This document shows positions 1 through 5,550 of a stretch of 6,864 nt of DNA, in pieces. Each line of letters opens with the position of its first letter. The stretch's first letter is position 1. Source of the stretch: Candidatus Atribacter hydrocarboniphilus (GTDB taxonomy: Bacteria; Atribacterota; Atribacteria; Atribacterales; Atribacteraceae); the NCBI GenBank assembly GCA_003542295.1, contig DPKX01000172.1, forward strand, positions 1-6,864, given 5' to 3'. The position numbers and the translations under genes are program-made. The notes under the pieces are model-generated. The model saw nothing but the letters and a program-made list of their open reading frames with translations. It had not been told where the DNA came from and did not search any database.

Positions 1-1065
1 TATTTCCCAGAAATCGGAGAGAACATTATAGCAATTTTGGTATTCATAAAGAGTTTTTTCGGTATAAAATGAGGCTAACATATCGGCTACCATCGAATCT
101 AAACCACCCACATTATTTCGGATATCTACAATCAGACCTTTCACCTTCTTTTGATTAAATTCCTCAATAGCTGTCTTAAATAAACCCAGTGTTGATGGAA
201 TTTCACCTGTATCCATTAAATCAGCATCGAGTAAACCCCAAATTTTTAAATAACCGATGTCCCCATCCAGTATTTTCTTCTCAACCATCGATTCTGGCGG
301 ATCTTGAGGATCTTTAACCTCTAGGATCAAATCTCTTAATCCATCAGAAAGAATTGTTGTGGGGTAAGTTTTTTTTAAGGATGCTCCTTTATCGTTAAAA
401 GCAACCAGCGATGCCTTGATTATTTCACCTTTGGTATTTTTGAACGAGAGAGATAGTTTGGTGTCAATTGGCGCTCGGACGAGATAACCTACCTTCTGGT
501 TTATAAGATCTTCCTCAGTAGCCGTATTGTTATAAAAAATGGTTGACACCTCATCTAAAACCTCCTGAACCGGGCGGCCGTTCCAATCAATCAATTCGGC
601 ACCCGGTCGTATCCCTTGGGTATATGCATTGCTCTTTTCATCTACCCAAATTACTACCAACTTACCGTTTGACAATTTTACAACCGAAAATCCGAAGCCA
701 CCGCCGATATATTGATTATCGATATCTGGTAGAGAATTTATATGAACATGCCCATCGGGAATAGAATGTACATATTCCTTCAAGGCAAGGTAATAAGCCG
801 TAAAATCATTGGATTCCTGAGCCTGGTCAATCCGAGGTTTAAATTGGTTATAAAGAGCCGACCAGTCAATTTTCTTCCAGTCCGTAAACCCATATTCACG
901 AGAAAACTTAGTATGGAGTTTATCAAATGCTTCGCTCCAAATCAGACTGCTAAAATCTTCTGACTCCGGTGCCTGAAAGTTATCCTGCTGTTCATCTGCC
1001 AGCAAGTTGACTGTTAATAAATACAGCGTACAAATAACAATCATTACCACCATAAATTTCTTCAA
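1..1065 (-). CDS. Exported S41-family peptidase (C-terminal-processing-protease-like), N-terminal 355 residues, truncated by window edge
   Basis: This reads as a secreted serine peptidase of family S41 (Ctp/tricorn-type), which would act in the periplasm or at the cell surface. Residues 1-23 form a signal peptide with a KK n-region, a hydrophobic core and a likely cleavage after LLA. Residues 40-110 are the N-terminal helical domain, with the typical FDKLHTKFSREYGF, IDWSALYNQF and IPDGHVHI stretches. Residues about 120-170 are a PDZ-like segment (GGGFGFSV, GIRPGAELIDWNG). The catalytic core begins near residue 265 (ILDGDIGYLKI) and carries the family strand IVDIRNNVGG at 312-321. The Ser/Lys catalytic residues normally lie after this point and are outside the window, so activity cannot be judged. 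The TTG start is preferred over an ATG four codons later because AGGAGG sits 8 bases before it and it keeps the basic n-region. It is divergent from the acylase gene at 1479; both encode exported hydrolases. The family is clear but the substrate is unknown. Confidence 0.9.
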   Translation of the reverse strand, partial: MKKFMVVMIVICTLYLLTVNLLADEQQDNFQAPESEDFSSLIWSEAFDKLHTKFSREYGFTDWKKIDWSALYNQFKPRIDQAQESNDFTAYYLALKEYVHSIPDGHVHINSLPDIDNQYIGGGFGFSVVKLSNGKLVVIWVDEKSNAYTQGIRPGAELIDWNGRPVQEVLDEVSTIFYNNTATEEDLINQKVGYLVRAPIDTKLSLSFKNTKGEIIKASLVAFNDKGASLKKTYPTTILSDGLRDLILEVKDPQDPPESMVEKKILDGDIGYLKIWGLLDADLMDTGEIPSTLGLFKTAIEEFNQKKVKGLIVDIRNNVGGLDSMVADMLASFYTEKTLYEYQNCYNVLSDFWEI

Positions 1066-1073
1066 CTTGGGAT

Positions 1074-1079
1074 CCTCCT
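1074..1079 (-). promoter_or_regulatory. Ribosome binding site deciding a TTG start
   Basis: Perfect AGGAGG on the minus strand, 8 bases before TTG (1065-1063) and 20 bases before the first in-frame ATG (1053-1051). The spacing favours TTG as the start of the S41 peptidase. Confidence 0.8.
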
Positions 1080-1097
1080 GTTGTATCTTGTTATTGT

Positions 1098-1126
1098 ATA
1101 ATATATCGGTCTTTCTTGATTAAAAA
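1098..1126 (-). promoter_or_regulatory. Possible sigma-70-type promoter of the S41 peptidase
   Basis: Minus-strand TATTAT (1103-1098, 5 of 6 to consensus) lies 17 bases from a poor -35 candidate TTTTTA (1126-1121). It would give a leader of roughly 26 bases before the TTG start. The region is AT-rich, so chance matches are likely and only the position supports the call. Confidence 0.3.
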
Positions 1127-1303
1127 TTAATATTGAAAAGCTGGTTTTTCTTTATCAAACTTATAAATGATTTAATTTAAGAACATTAATGAAATTTCGT
1201 TGATTCCTGGATAGATCCTCATGCCATGTTGTGGCACCAGATGATGATTAAAAATACTTTTATTAAAACCTTCACTACAAGTAGCTTAACTGTTCTTTGG
1301 TTG

Positions 1304-1322
1304 GACGACGTGGCAATCTCAT
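1304..1322. repeat. Fragment resembling half of a widespread REP-like palindromic element
   Basis: The stretch GACGTGGCAATCTCAT, within these 19 bases, matches what I recall as one half of a dispersed bacterial element (the half beginning GCGACGTGGCAATCTC). The other half, which would begin GTCATTGCGAGGAGC, is not recognisable beside it, so this would be a decayed or partial copy. Identification is from memory of the motif only. Confidence 0.4.
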
Positions 1323-1368
1323 TTGCCTAATTTGTTATTCTAAGGAGCATATTGTGCGACGTGAAAAT

Positions 1369-1390
1369 CCTATCTTTTAAAAAAGTTAGG
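1369..1390. promoter_or_regulatory. Imperfect palindrome upstream of the acylase promoter
   Basis: CCTATCTTTT and AAAAGTTAGG form 10-base arms around AA with a single mismatched pair. It ends 29 bases before the TATAAT box at 1420, which places it near -62 to -41 of the inferred transcript start, where an activator or repressor could bind. It lacks a following T-run, so it is unlikely to be a terminator. Confidence 0.35.
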
Positions 1391-1419
1391 AATCAAAAGG
1401 AAGAAAGTGAGAATTGGGG

Positions 1420-1425
1420 TATAAT
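1420..1425 (+). promoter_or_regulatory. -10 box of the acylase gene
   Basis: Perfect TATAAT, 53 bases before the ATG at 1479. No recognisable -35 lies 16-18 bases upstream (AAGGAA at 17), and there is no TGn extension. If this promoter is used, it probably needs an activator. Only the -10 match supports the call. Confidence 0.4.
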
Positions 1426-1478
1426 TGTAACATCCACCTTTCATTCCTCACTAATCACAAATTTATTAGGAGGCTGTC

Positions 1479-2534
1479 ATGAAAAGTAAAAGTCGGTTGT
1501 TTTCATTAGTCATATTCATCTTTATAGTTTTATTATTAGCCAATCCCTCAGCTAATGCCTGTAGCAGAGTGCTCTACCATGGACTGGAAGGAACGGTAAT
1601 TACCGGCCGGACTATGGATTGGACCGAAGACATTGGAACCAATCTCTGGATATTTCCCAGAGGAATGGAACGGGAAGGAAGAGTGGGACCAAATTCTTAT
1701 AAATGGACTTCCAAGTATGGGAGTGTCATCGCCTCTGCCTATGATATGTCTACAGCTGATGGTATGAATGAGGAAGGCTTAGTGACCAACGTGCTGTGGT
1801 TAGCCGAATCAGTATATCCTAAGTGGGATGGTCAAAAACCGGGTTTAAGCTTAGCTTTATGGGCTCAGTATGTCTTGGATTCCTTTGCTACCGTTAAAGA
1901 AGCCGTGGAAGCTTTGTCCAGAGAAGAATTTGTTCTGATTACTGCCGATATGCCGGGACGTGATAATTTAGCAACGGTTCATCTGGCTGTATCCGATTCC
2001 TTAGGCGATAGCGCTATCTTTGAATACGTAGACGGTGAACTGGTAATTCACCATGATTCGTCGTATCTGGTCATGACCAATTCACCGACTTACCAACAGC
2101 AGCTCGCTTTGAATGAGTATTGGAAGGAAATCGGTGGAATGGTTGTACTCCCAGGTACTAGTCGGGCAGCCGATCGATTTGCCCGGGCTTGGTTTTACAT
2201 CAATGCCATTCCTAAAACCGCCGATATTCAGATAGCTGTAGCCTCGGTATTTAGTGTCATCCGGAATGTTTCGGTACCCTTTGGTATCAGTACTCCTGAG
2301 AAACCGAACATCTCTACTACCCGTTGGAGAACCGTCATCGATCATAAAAACAAAGTATATTATTTCGAATCCACTTTGACTCCCAATCTTTTCTGGGTTC
2401 AACTAGATAAGATCGATTTCTCGCCTTCGGCGCCAGTTCAGAAACTGGTTATCTCTCCGGAACACTTTTATGCTGGAGATACCGCTCAATTGTTTGTAGA
2501 AACCAAACCCTTTGAGTTTATGGGGCTGGAATAA
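1479..2534 (+). CDS. Exported choloylglycine hydrolase / penicillin V acylase family protein (linear amide C-N hydrolase, Ntn fold)
   Basis: This is an N-terminal-nucleophile hydrolase that cleaves linear amides; family substrates include penicillin V, conjugated bile salts and acyl-homoserine lactones. Residues 1-27 are a signal peptide ending ANA, and cleavage would expose Cys28, the expected nucleophile (context NACSRVLYHG). Other family landmarks are Arg44 and Asp47 in GRTMDW, the DGMNEEGL motif at 94-101, Asn201 in MTNSPTY, and Arg233 in the LPGTSRAADRF segment. These correspond to the catalytic Arg, Asp, Asn and Arg of characterised bile salt hydrolases and penicillin acylases. Trp48 directly after the Asp and Trp107 in NVLWL match the two active-site tryptophans known from Gram-negative penicillin V acylases, rather than the Asn/Tyr seen in Gram-positive enzymes. 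The length of 351 residues is normal and complete. AGGAGG lies 5 bases before the ATG. It is monocistronic, with a hairpin terminator just after the stop. The exact substrate cannot be read from sequence. Confidence 0.92.
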   Translation: MKSKSRLFSLVIFIFIVLLLANPSANACSRVLYHGLEGTVITGRTMDWTEDIGTNLWIFPRGMEREGRVGPNSYKWTSKYGSVIASAYDMSTADGMNEEGLVTNVLWLAESVYPKWDGQKPGLSLALWAQYVLDSFATVKEAVEALSREEFVLITADMPGRDNLATVHLAVSDSLGDSAIFEYVDGELVIHHDSSYLVMTNSPTYQQQLALNEYWKEIGGMVVLPGTSRAADRFARAWFYINAIPKTADIQIAVASVFSVIRNVSVPFGISTPEKPNISTTRWRTVIDHKNKVYYFESTLTPNLFWVQLDKIDFSPSAPVQKLVISPEHFYAGDTAQLFVETKPFEFMGLE

Positions 2535-2545
2535 ATTAAACCGAG

Positions 2546-2570
2546 AAAAAAAGCAAAACCAGCTTTTTTT
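2546..2570 (+). terminator. Intrinsic terminator after the acylase gene
   Basis: AAAAAAAGC (2546-2554) and GCTTTTTTT (2562-2570) are perfect 9-base arms around a 7-base loop, starting 12 bases after the stop codon. The stem has only two G-C pairs, so it may be weak, but the T-run and position fit. Confidence 0.6.
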
Positions 2571-2602
2571 AAAATGATAAAGTTTAATCCTGGAAAGCTT
2601 TA

Positions 2603-2664
2603 ATCAAAAACCAGCCGATATTCAAGGTAAAATCCAACTATCAAGGTATCGGCTGGGTTTTGAT
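2603..2664. terminator. Long inverted repeat, probable (bidirectional) terminator
   Basis: Two 18-base arms (2603-2620 and 2647-2664) pair with one mismatch around a 26-base loop. The core is CCAGCCGATA / TATCGGCTGG, flanked by A-rich and T-rich ends (ATCAAAA / TTTTGAT). This has the layout of a bidirectional terminator, though the loop is long. TCAAGGTA occurs twice (2622-2629 and 2641-2648), bracketing the loop. A small mobile palindromic element is an alternative. Confidence 0.5.
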
Positions 2665-2679
2665 TTCTTGTAACACAAC

Positions 2680-2709
2680 TCAAGAATCAAGACCTGGCCC
2701 CATGGATTT
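2680..2709. repeat. Dispersed 30-bp repeat, copy A
   Basis: It begins TCAAGAATCAAGACCTG and ends CCCCATGGATTT, and matches 5977-6006 at 29 of 30 positions (G here, A there at the 18th base). Flanks of the two copies are unrelated. The AAGACCTGACCCC core resembles sequences I recall near REP-associated tyrosine transposase genes in other bacteria; that link is from memory. Confidence 0.8.
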
Positions 2710-2733
2710 ACCACCGTTAAAAAAGCCTTCAGG

Positions 2734-2762
2734 TTTATAAAGGAAAAATTGAGTGTTATAAT
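2734..2762 (+). promoter_or_regulatory. Sigma-70-type promoter of the diguanylate cyclase
   Basis: TTTATA (2734-2739, 4 of 6 to TTGACA), an exact 17-base spacer, then perfect TATAAT (2757-2762). Transcription would begin near 2769. It is the best-spaced promoter of this type in the window. Confidence 0.6.
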
Positions 2763-2795
2763 AAAGTAAAATTAAGTCTTTTTTTCTGTCTCGAA

Positions 2796-4067
2796 ATGGG
2801 AAATCTGTCTCGAGAAGACCGTCTTGGAAAAGGACTCGAAGCTAACGATTGTCGGGGGTTTTGTTCCATTAATTCGACAGAGAGACCGGAGGAACAACGT
2901 ATTACTGTGTACACAAAAAATCATGACCAACTGAATACCAATCATGAAAAGAAGAGTCCAACACACCGCGATCACGATCGTTTTGTCAAGGAAGTGTGGG
3001 CAATAAATTACTTTCATGTTGGGATGATAATAAAATTTCTTTCTGCGATTTTTGCTGTTCTTTTACTTTTTGACTTAGTCTTCGACCAATACCCCGTGCT
3101 CTTTTTCATTCACCTATCAGCAATGGGATGTTCGCTGTTGTACTGGGGAATGGCAGCACTGGCAAAGAAGAGAGGATTCAAAGATTCGATCCACTGGCAG
3201 ATGGCTTTTGTTCTCTCTTACTGCTTTCTGATTGTAATGGCATTTGGTTTTACCACTCTTTTCTACTATATCAACGATCTCATACTCTACCTGCTGCCAA
3301 TCTTTGCCGTGGGATTGTTTATCTTATTAAGCCCGAAACACTCACTCATATTTTTTGCCACGACTCATTCGATTTTTATACTCGCTTCCATTTTTGGAAC
3401 CTTTGATACCTACCTCATGGCGAGGAACATTGCGAATTCCTCCATCGCAGTCATCTTGGTTTTGGTTTTTATGAGATTAACCTTTCAAATGAAACAGCAT
3501 GAATTTGAACAACGGATCATCATTGAAGAACGCACCGCTGAACTGGAAACCATCAACCAGAGGTTGCACGAGCTGGCCACGACCGATGAATTGACTGGCC
3601 TTCCAAATCGCAGGGTTTTTATGCAATCCCTCGAACGAGAAATGGAACGTGCAAAACGCTATAAACACCCCTTTTCCGTTATGTTCCTGGATCTGGATAA
3701 CTTCAAGCATATCAACGATACGCTGGGTCATTCCGCAGGAGATGTGGCTTTAAGACAGTTTGCGTCAGCATTAAAAAGTAGCCTTCGTGATTCAGATATA
3801 CCGGGACGCATGGGCGGTGAAGAGTTTGGAATTATCCTTCCCAACACAGACCTTAAAAATGGAGCTCTTTTAGCCGAAAGACTGAGGCAAAATGTTGAAG
3901 AAAGCATCGCCCTTCACCAGGGTAAGAAAATAACATTCACTGTAAGTATTGGATTGGCAGCGTATAGCGAGGAGATATCCAACATTGACGATTTGTTGAG
4001 GAAAGTGGATGAAGCTCTGTATGAAGCCAAAGCAGAAGGGAGAAACTGCATCGTACAAAAATCCTGA
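2796..4067 (+). CDS. Membrane-anchored GGDEF diguanylate cyclase
   Basis: This makes cyclic di-GMP from two GTP at the inner membrane. A hydrophilic N-terminus of about 70 residues is followed by six predicted membrane segments (about 76-96, 99-121, 134-157, 162-178, 182-203, 213-229). I do not recognise this sensor region as a named MASE domain. A helical linker (230-262) likely forms a coiled coil for dimerisation. The GGDEF domain spans about 258-420: DELTGLPN (264-271), the metal-binding FLDLDNFK (297-304) and the active-site GGEEF (340-344). The inhibitory site RxxD (R331-D334) sits exactly five residues before it, so catalysis and product feedback inhibition should both be possible. No EAL or HD-GYP domain is present. 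The start is uncertain: the ATG at 2796 lacks a Shine-Dalgarno. GGAGG at 2888-2892 would instead suit ATT at 2901 (8 bases) or, poorly, GTG at 2907 (14 bases); these shorten the protein to about 387 residues without touching any membrane segment. It appears monocistronic, with a hairpin right after the stop. Confidence 0.93.
   Translation: MGNLSREDRLGKGLEANDCRGFCSINSTERPEEQRITVYTKNHDQLNTNHEKKSPTHRDHDRFVKEVWAINYFHVGMIIKFLSAIFAVLLLFDLVFDQYPVLFFIHLSAMGCSLLYWGMAALAKKRGFKDSIHWQMAFVLSYCFLIVMAFGFTTLFYYINDLILYLLPIFAVGLFILLSPKHSLIFFATTHSIFILASIFGTFDTYLMARNIANSSIAVILVLVFMRLTFQMKQHEFEQRIIIEERTAELETINQRLHELATTDELTGLPNRRVFMQSLEREMERAKRYKHPFSVMFLDLDNFKHINDTLGHSAGDVALRQFASALKSSLRDSDIPGRMGGEEFGIILPNTDLKNGALLAERLRQNVEESIALHQGKKITFTVSIGLAAYSEEISNIDDLLRKVDEALYEAKAEGRNCIVQKS
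2861..2897 (+). promoter_or_regulatory. Possible Shine-Dalgarno-sequestering hairpin in the cyclase leader
   Basis: TTGTTCC (2861-2867) is the exact complement of GGAACAA (2891-2897), so the stem overlaps the last two bases of GGAGG (2888-2892). A competing short stem, TGTCG (2850-2854) with CGACA (2875-2879), shares the region. This matters only if translation starts after this point. TCTGTCTCGA also repeats directly at 2785-2794 and 2804-2813. It does not match the c-di-GMP-I riboswitch pattern I know. Confidence 0.3.
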
Positions 4068-4093
4068 CCGGGGCGACACACACCGCGCCCCGG
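4068..4093 (+). terminator. GC-rich hairpin directly after the cyclase stop codon
   Basis: CCGGGGCG (4068-4075) and CGCCCCGG (4086-4093) are perfect 8-base arms around a 10-base loop, starting on the base after TGA. No T-run follows, so it is either a weak or factor-assisted terminator or an mRNA 3' stabiliser. Confidence 0.5.
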
Positions 4094-4314
4094 AAGTTGA
4101 CACCTTCTGTTTATATATCTCGAAAATATTCAGCCGGTTGGTCATCTGGTCTTGATCAGAACGTCAGGCAATTTAGGTTATGATAGTTCACAACCTACGC
4201 GCTCGTGCGGAGGTTAGATTATTTATTACCGGCAATTACTCTGTTTCGAAAAACCCACCACCGAGCCGTGCATGACCTATTTGTTTAATTAGTTTACCAA
4301 TTATTCATCACCGC
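4094..4314. other. Intergenic region between convergent cyclase and serine hydrolase remnant
   Basis: No coding frame of interest is visible. There is a hairpin at 4192-4215 (AACCTACGC, loop GCTCGT, GCGGAGGTT; one mismatch in nine pairs) and a near-palindrome at 4286-4303 (one mismatched pair) just after the end of the minus-strand remnant. Neither has a clear T-run. Confidence 0.5.
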
Positions 4315-5209
4315 TCATTGATCACCGTCCACCGGATACTGATCACTGGTCACCCTGAACACGTCACCAGCATATCCGATCAGCTTAATGAAACCACCGG
4401 ACGGCACATAGGCTTCGCCACTATCAAACAAGCTGTCATAAAGAACGGAACCTTTAGGAGAAAAGATAAATACCCTGCCCTGATCGGGCTTCTGGATGCT
4501 AACAATGCACTCTTCCGGTGCCGATAGCCACTCGCTGTATTTGAGACTGCCAATAGTTACCTCGTTTTCCCCGGCGTCCAGCGGGAGAGCGGTTTCGACG
4601 GAACTGTAAAGATAACGAACACTCTTGCCCAAGTGTGTTCGTTATCCTCAAACAGAGTTAAATCGGTTTGGTCCCGAACGGCGCCGACCGGGATACCGGC
4701 ATACTGTGGGGACAGGGTCCGCTTAACCCTCTGGAAAACCACATATCCGGGAAGATCTTTGATGAGCACAGAACTCACAGCAACATCCGTACGGTAATAT
4801 TGCGGTACCGGTCATCCACCATAGTGAATTCCGGGATATATTGAATAACTGGGTTATCGAGTTCCACCAGTCCATCATCCACCAAAAGCATGACCGCGGT
4901 TGCACAGAACAGCTTACTGATCGACCCAATATTGAAAATAGTCTCGGCATCGACTGGAATGCTCTCAGCCCGGTCGGCCATGCCGAAGCCTTCCGCATAA
5001 ACCAGCTGGCTATCATCCATAATCGCTACTGTGGCACTACCGGAAATTCCGGAATTGATACTCCGCCACACTTCAGTCCGAGCGGTGATGATGGCCGATT
5101 GGTAAGGGTCCTGTTCTCCAGCCCAGGCAGGTCCAATAACCAGCAGTACAATCGATATCATAACAAATAAAATGATTGAAAAACGGTGAATTGTGTTAAA
5201 TTTCCCCAT
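4315..5209 (-). pseudogene. Broken exported serine hydrolase (beta-lactamase / penicillin-binding fold)
   Basis: The 5' part (5209 down to 4775, 144 residues) has a signal peptide of about 30 residues ending AWA. It then matches the start of the class C beta-lactamase-like fold: TVAIMDDSQLVYAEGFG, then NIGSISKLF with the SxxK nucleophile Ser96 and base Lys99, then VDDGLVELDNPVIQYIPEF and ITVRMLL. A TGA follows exactly where intact relatives continue into an HSSG-type motif. The next sequence resumes in another frame (about 4778-4633; LIKDLPGYVVF, YAGIPVGAV). It then shifts again near 4611-4646 into a third frame ending at 4315 (EVTIGSLKYSEWL, GRVFIFSPKGSVLYDS). The middle of the fold, including the expected YxN region, is missing, so an internal deletion plus a frameshift is the simplest reading. 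AGGAGG at 5225-5220 lies 10 bases before the ATG, so a short exported fragment could still be made. Relatives hydrolyse beta-lactams, esters or peptides; the original substrate is unknown. Confidence 0.8.
4611..4646. repeat. Perfect 12-bp inverted repeat at the frameshift point of the serine hydrolase remnant
   Basis: GATAACGAACAC (4611-4622) and GTGTTCGTTATC (4635-4646) are exact complements around 12 bases. On the minus strand one good-looking frame runs in from one side and a different one leaves on the other, so the frame change maps to this hairpin. A templated quasi-palindrome mutation could create such a repeat. Confidence 0.8.
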
Positions 5210-5219
5210 AAATTAAATA

Positions 5220-5225
5220 CCTCCT
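5220..5225 (-). promoter_or_regulatory. Ribosome binding site of the serine hydrolase remnant
   Basis: Perfect AGGAGG on the minus strand, 10 bases before ATG 5209-5207. It shows that the 5' end of the broken gene keeps its translation signal. Confidence 0.7.
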
Positions 5226-5550
5226 GGTTCTATTTTAAAGATTACTGCTTCTTCTCGAGCTATTCGGCGCCAATCGGTCGTGTTTTGGGATGACCTCCAA
5301 TGATATGGGTGTCCTTCCTGATCAATTCCGTAGGCGACAAATCCGGCTGTCCGGCTGTCCCGCTGTCTGCTTCGTCTTCTACCGAATATAGTTCGGGTCA
5401 ATTCGGTCGTGTGACCTCCTTTGTCCATCACAACCTGTACCAGTCACCGCAGGTCAGCAGGTTATTAGCCGATAACAGATTCCCCCCTCTCCGCTTCCCT
5501 GACTCGGTCCGTTATTCGATCACCCGTTCGGATAGCTCCTGAAAAATGCA
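5226..5550. other. GC-rich block of unknown origin upstream of the serine hydrolase remnant
   Basis: I do not recognise any gene here. Composition is high for the window (57% GC over 5341-5400, 52% over 5461-5520), against 33% just beyond (5581-5640). CGGTCGTGT followed by GACCTCC occurs twice, near 5274-5298 and 5404-5418, as if a degenerate duplication. One minus-strand frame continues from about 5748 through this block, with phrases such as IFQELSERVIE and GNLLSANNLLTCGDWY, but several stops interrupt it. It may be a decayed gene or mobile-element remnant. Confidence 0.4.
5343..5366. repeat. Three tandem copies of an 8-bp unit
   Basis: CCGGCTGT, CCGGCTGT, CCCGCTGT in a row; the first two are identical and the third differs by one base. 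It is probably a slippage product and sits inside the GC-rich block of no assigned function. Confidence 0.75.

Larger units (their letters stand above)
1080..1478. other. Divergent intergenic region between the S41 peptidase and the acylase
   Basis: About 400 bases with no convincing coding frame. It holds the putative peptidase promoter on the left, a fragment resembling a dispersed REP-like element (1304-1322), an imperfect palindrome (1369-1390) and a TATAAT box (1420-1425) for the rightward gene. A 13-mer at 1136-1148 (AAAAGCTGGTTTT) recurs inverted at 2555-2567, after the acylase gene. Confidence 0.6.

Noticed and set aside
543..963. Plus-strand open frames within the peptidase gene
   Set aside because: They are antisense to the well-supported S41 coding sequence, have no ribosome binding sites and show no recognisable protein features.
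2769..2905. Cyclic di-GMP riboswitch in the diguanylate cyclase leader
   Set aside because: The conserved GEMM-I core and tetraloop-receptor pattern are not present. Only generic stems are seen.
2772..3017. Minus-strand open frame starting MKVIYCPHFLDK
   Set aside because: It overlaps the cyclase N-terminal region antisense, has no good ribosome binding site and no family resemblance. The uncertain cyclase start leaves slight doubt.
4255..4280. GAGCCGTGCATGAC resembles the opening of group II intron domain V
   Set aside because: No GAAA loop and complementary strand follow, and no reverse transcriptase/maturase remnant is visible nearby.
4705..4730. GGGGACAGGGTCC on the plus strand looks related to dispersed GACCTGACCCC-type repeats
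   Set aside because: On the minus strand it is read through as ordinary sequence of the serine hydrolase remnant (KRTLSPQY) with no break in frame, so chance resemblance is more likely.
5343..5366. CRISPR-like repeat array
   Set aside because: The 8-bp units are tandem with no spacers, and no other regularly spaced repeat was found in the window.
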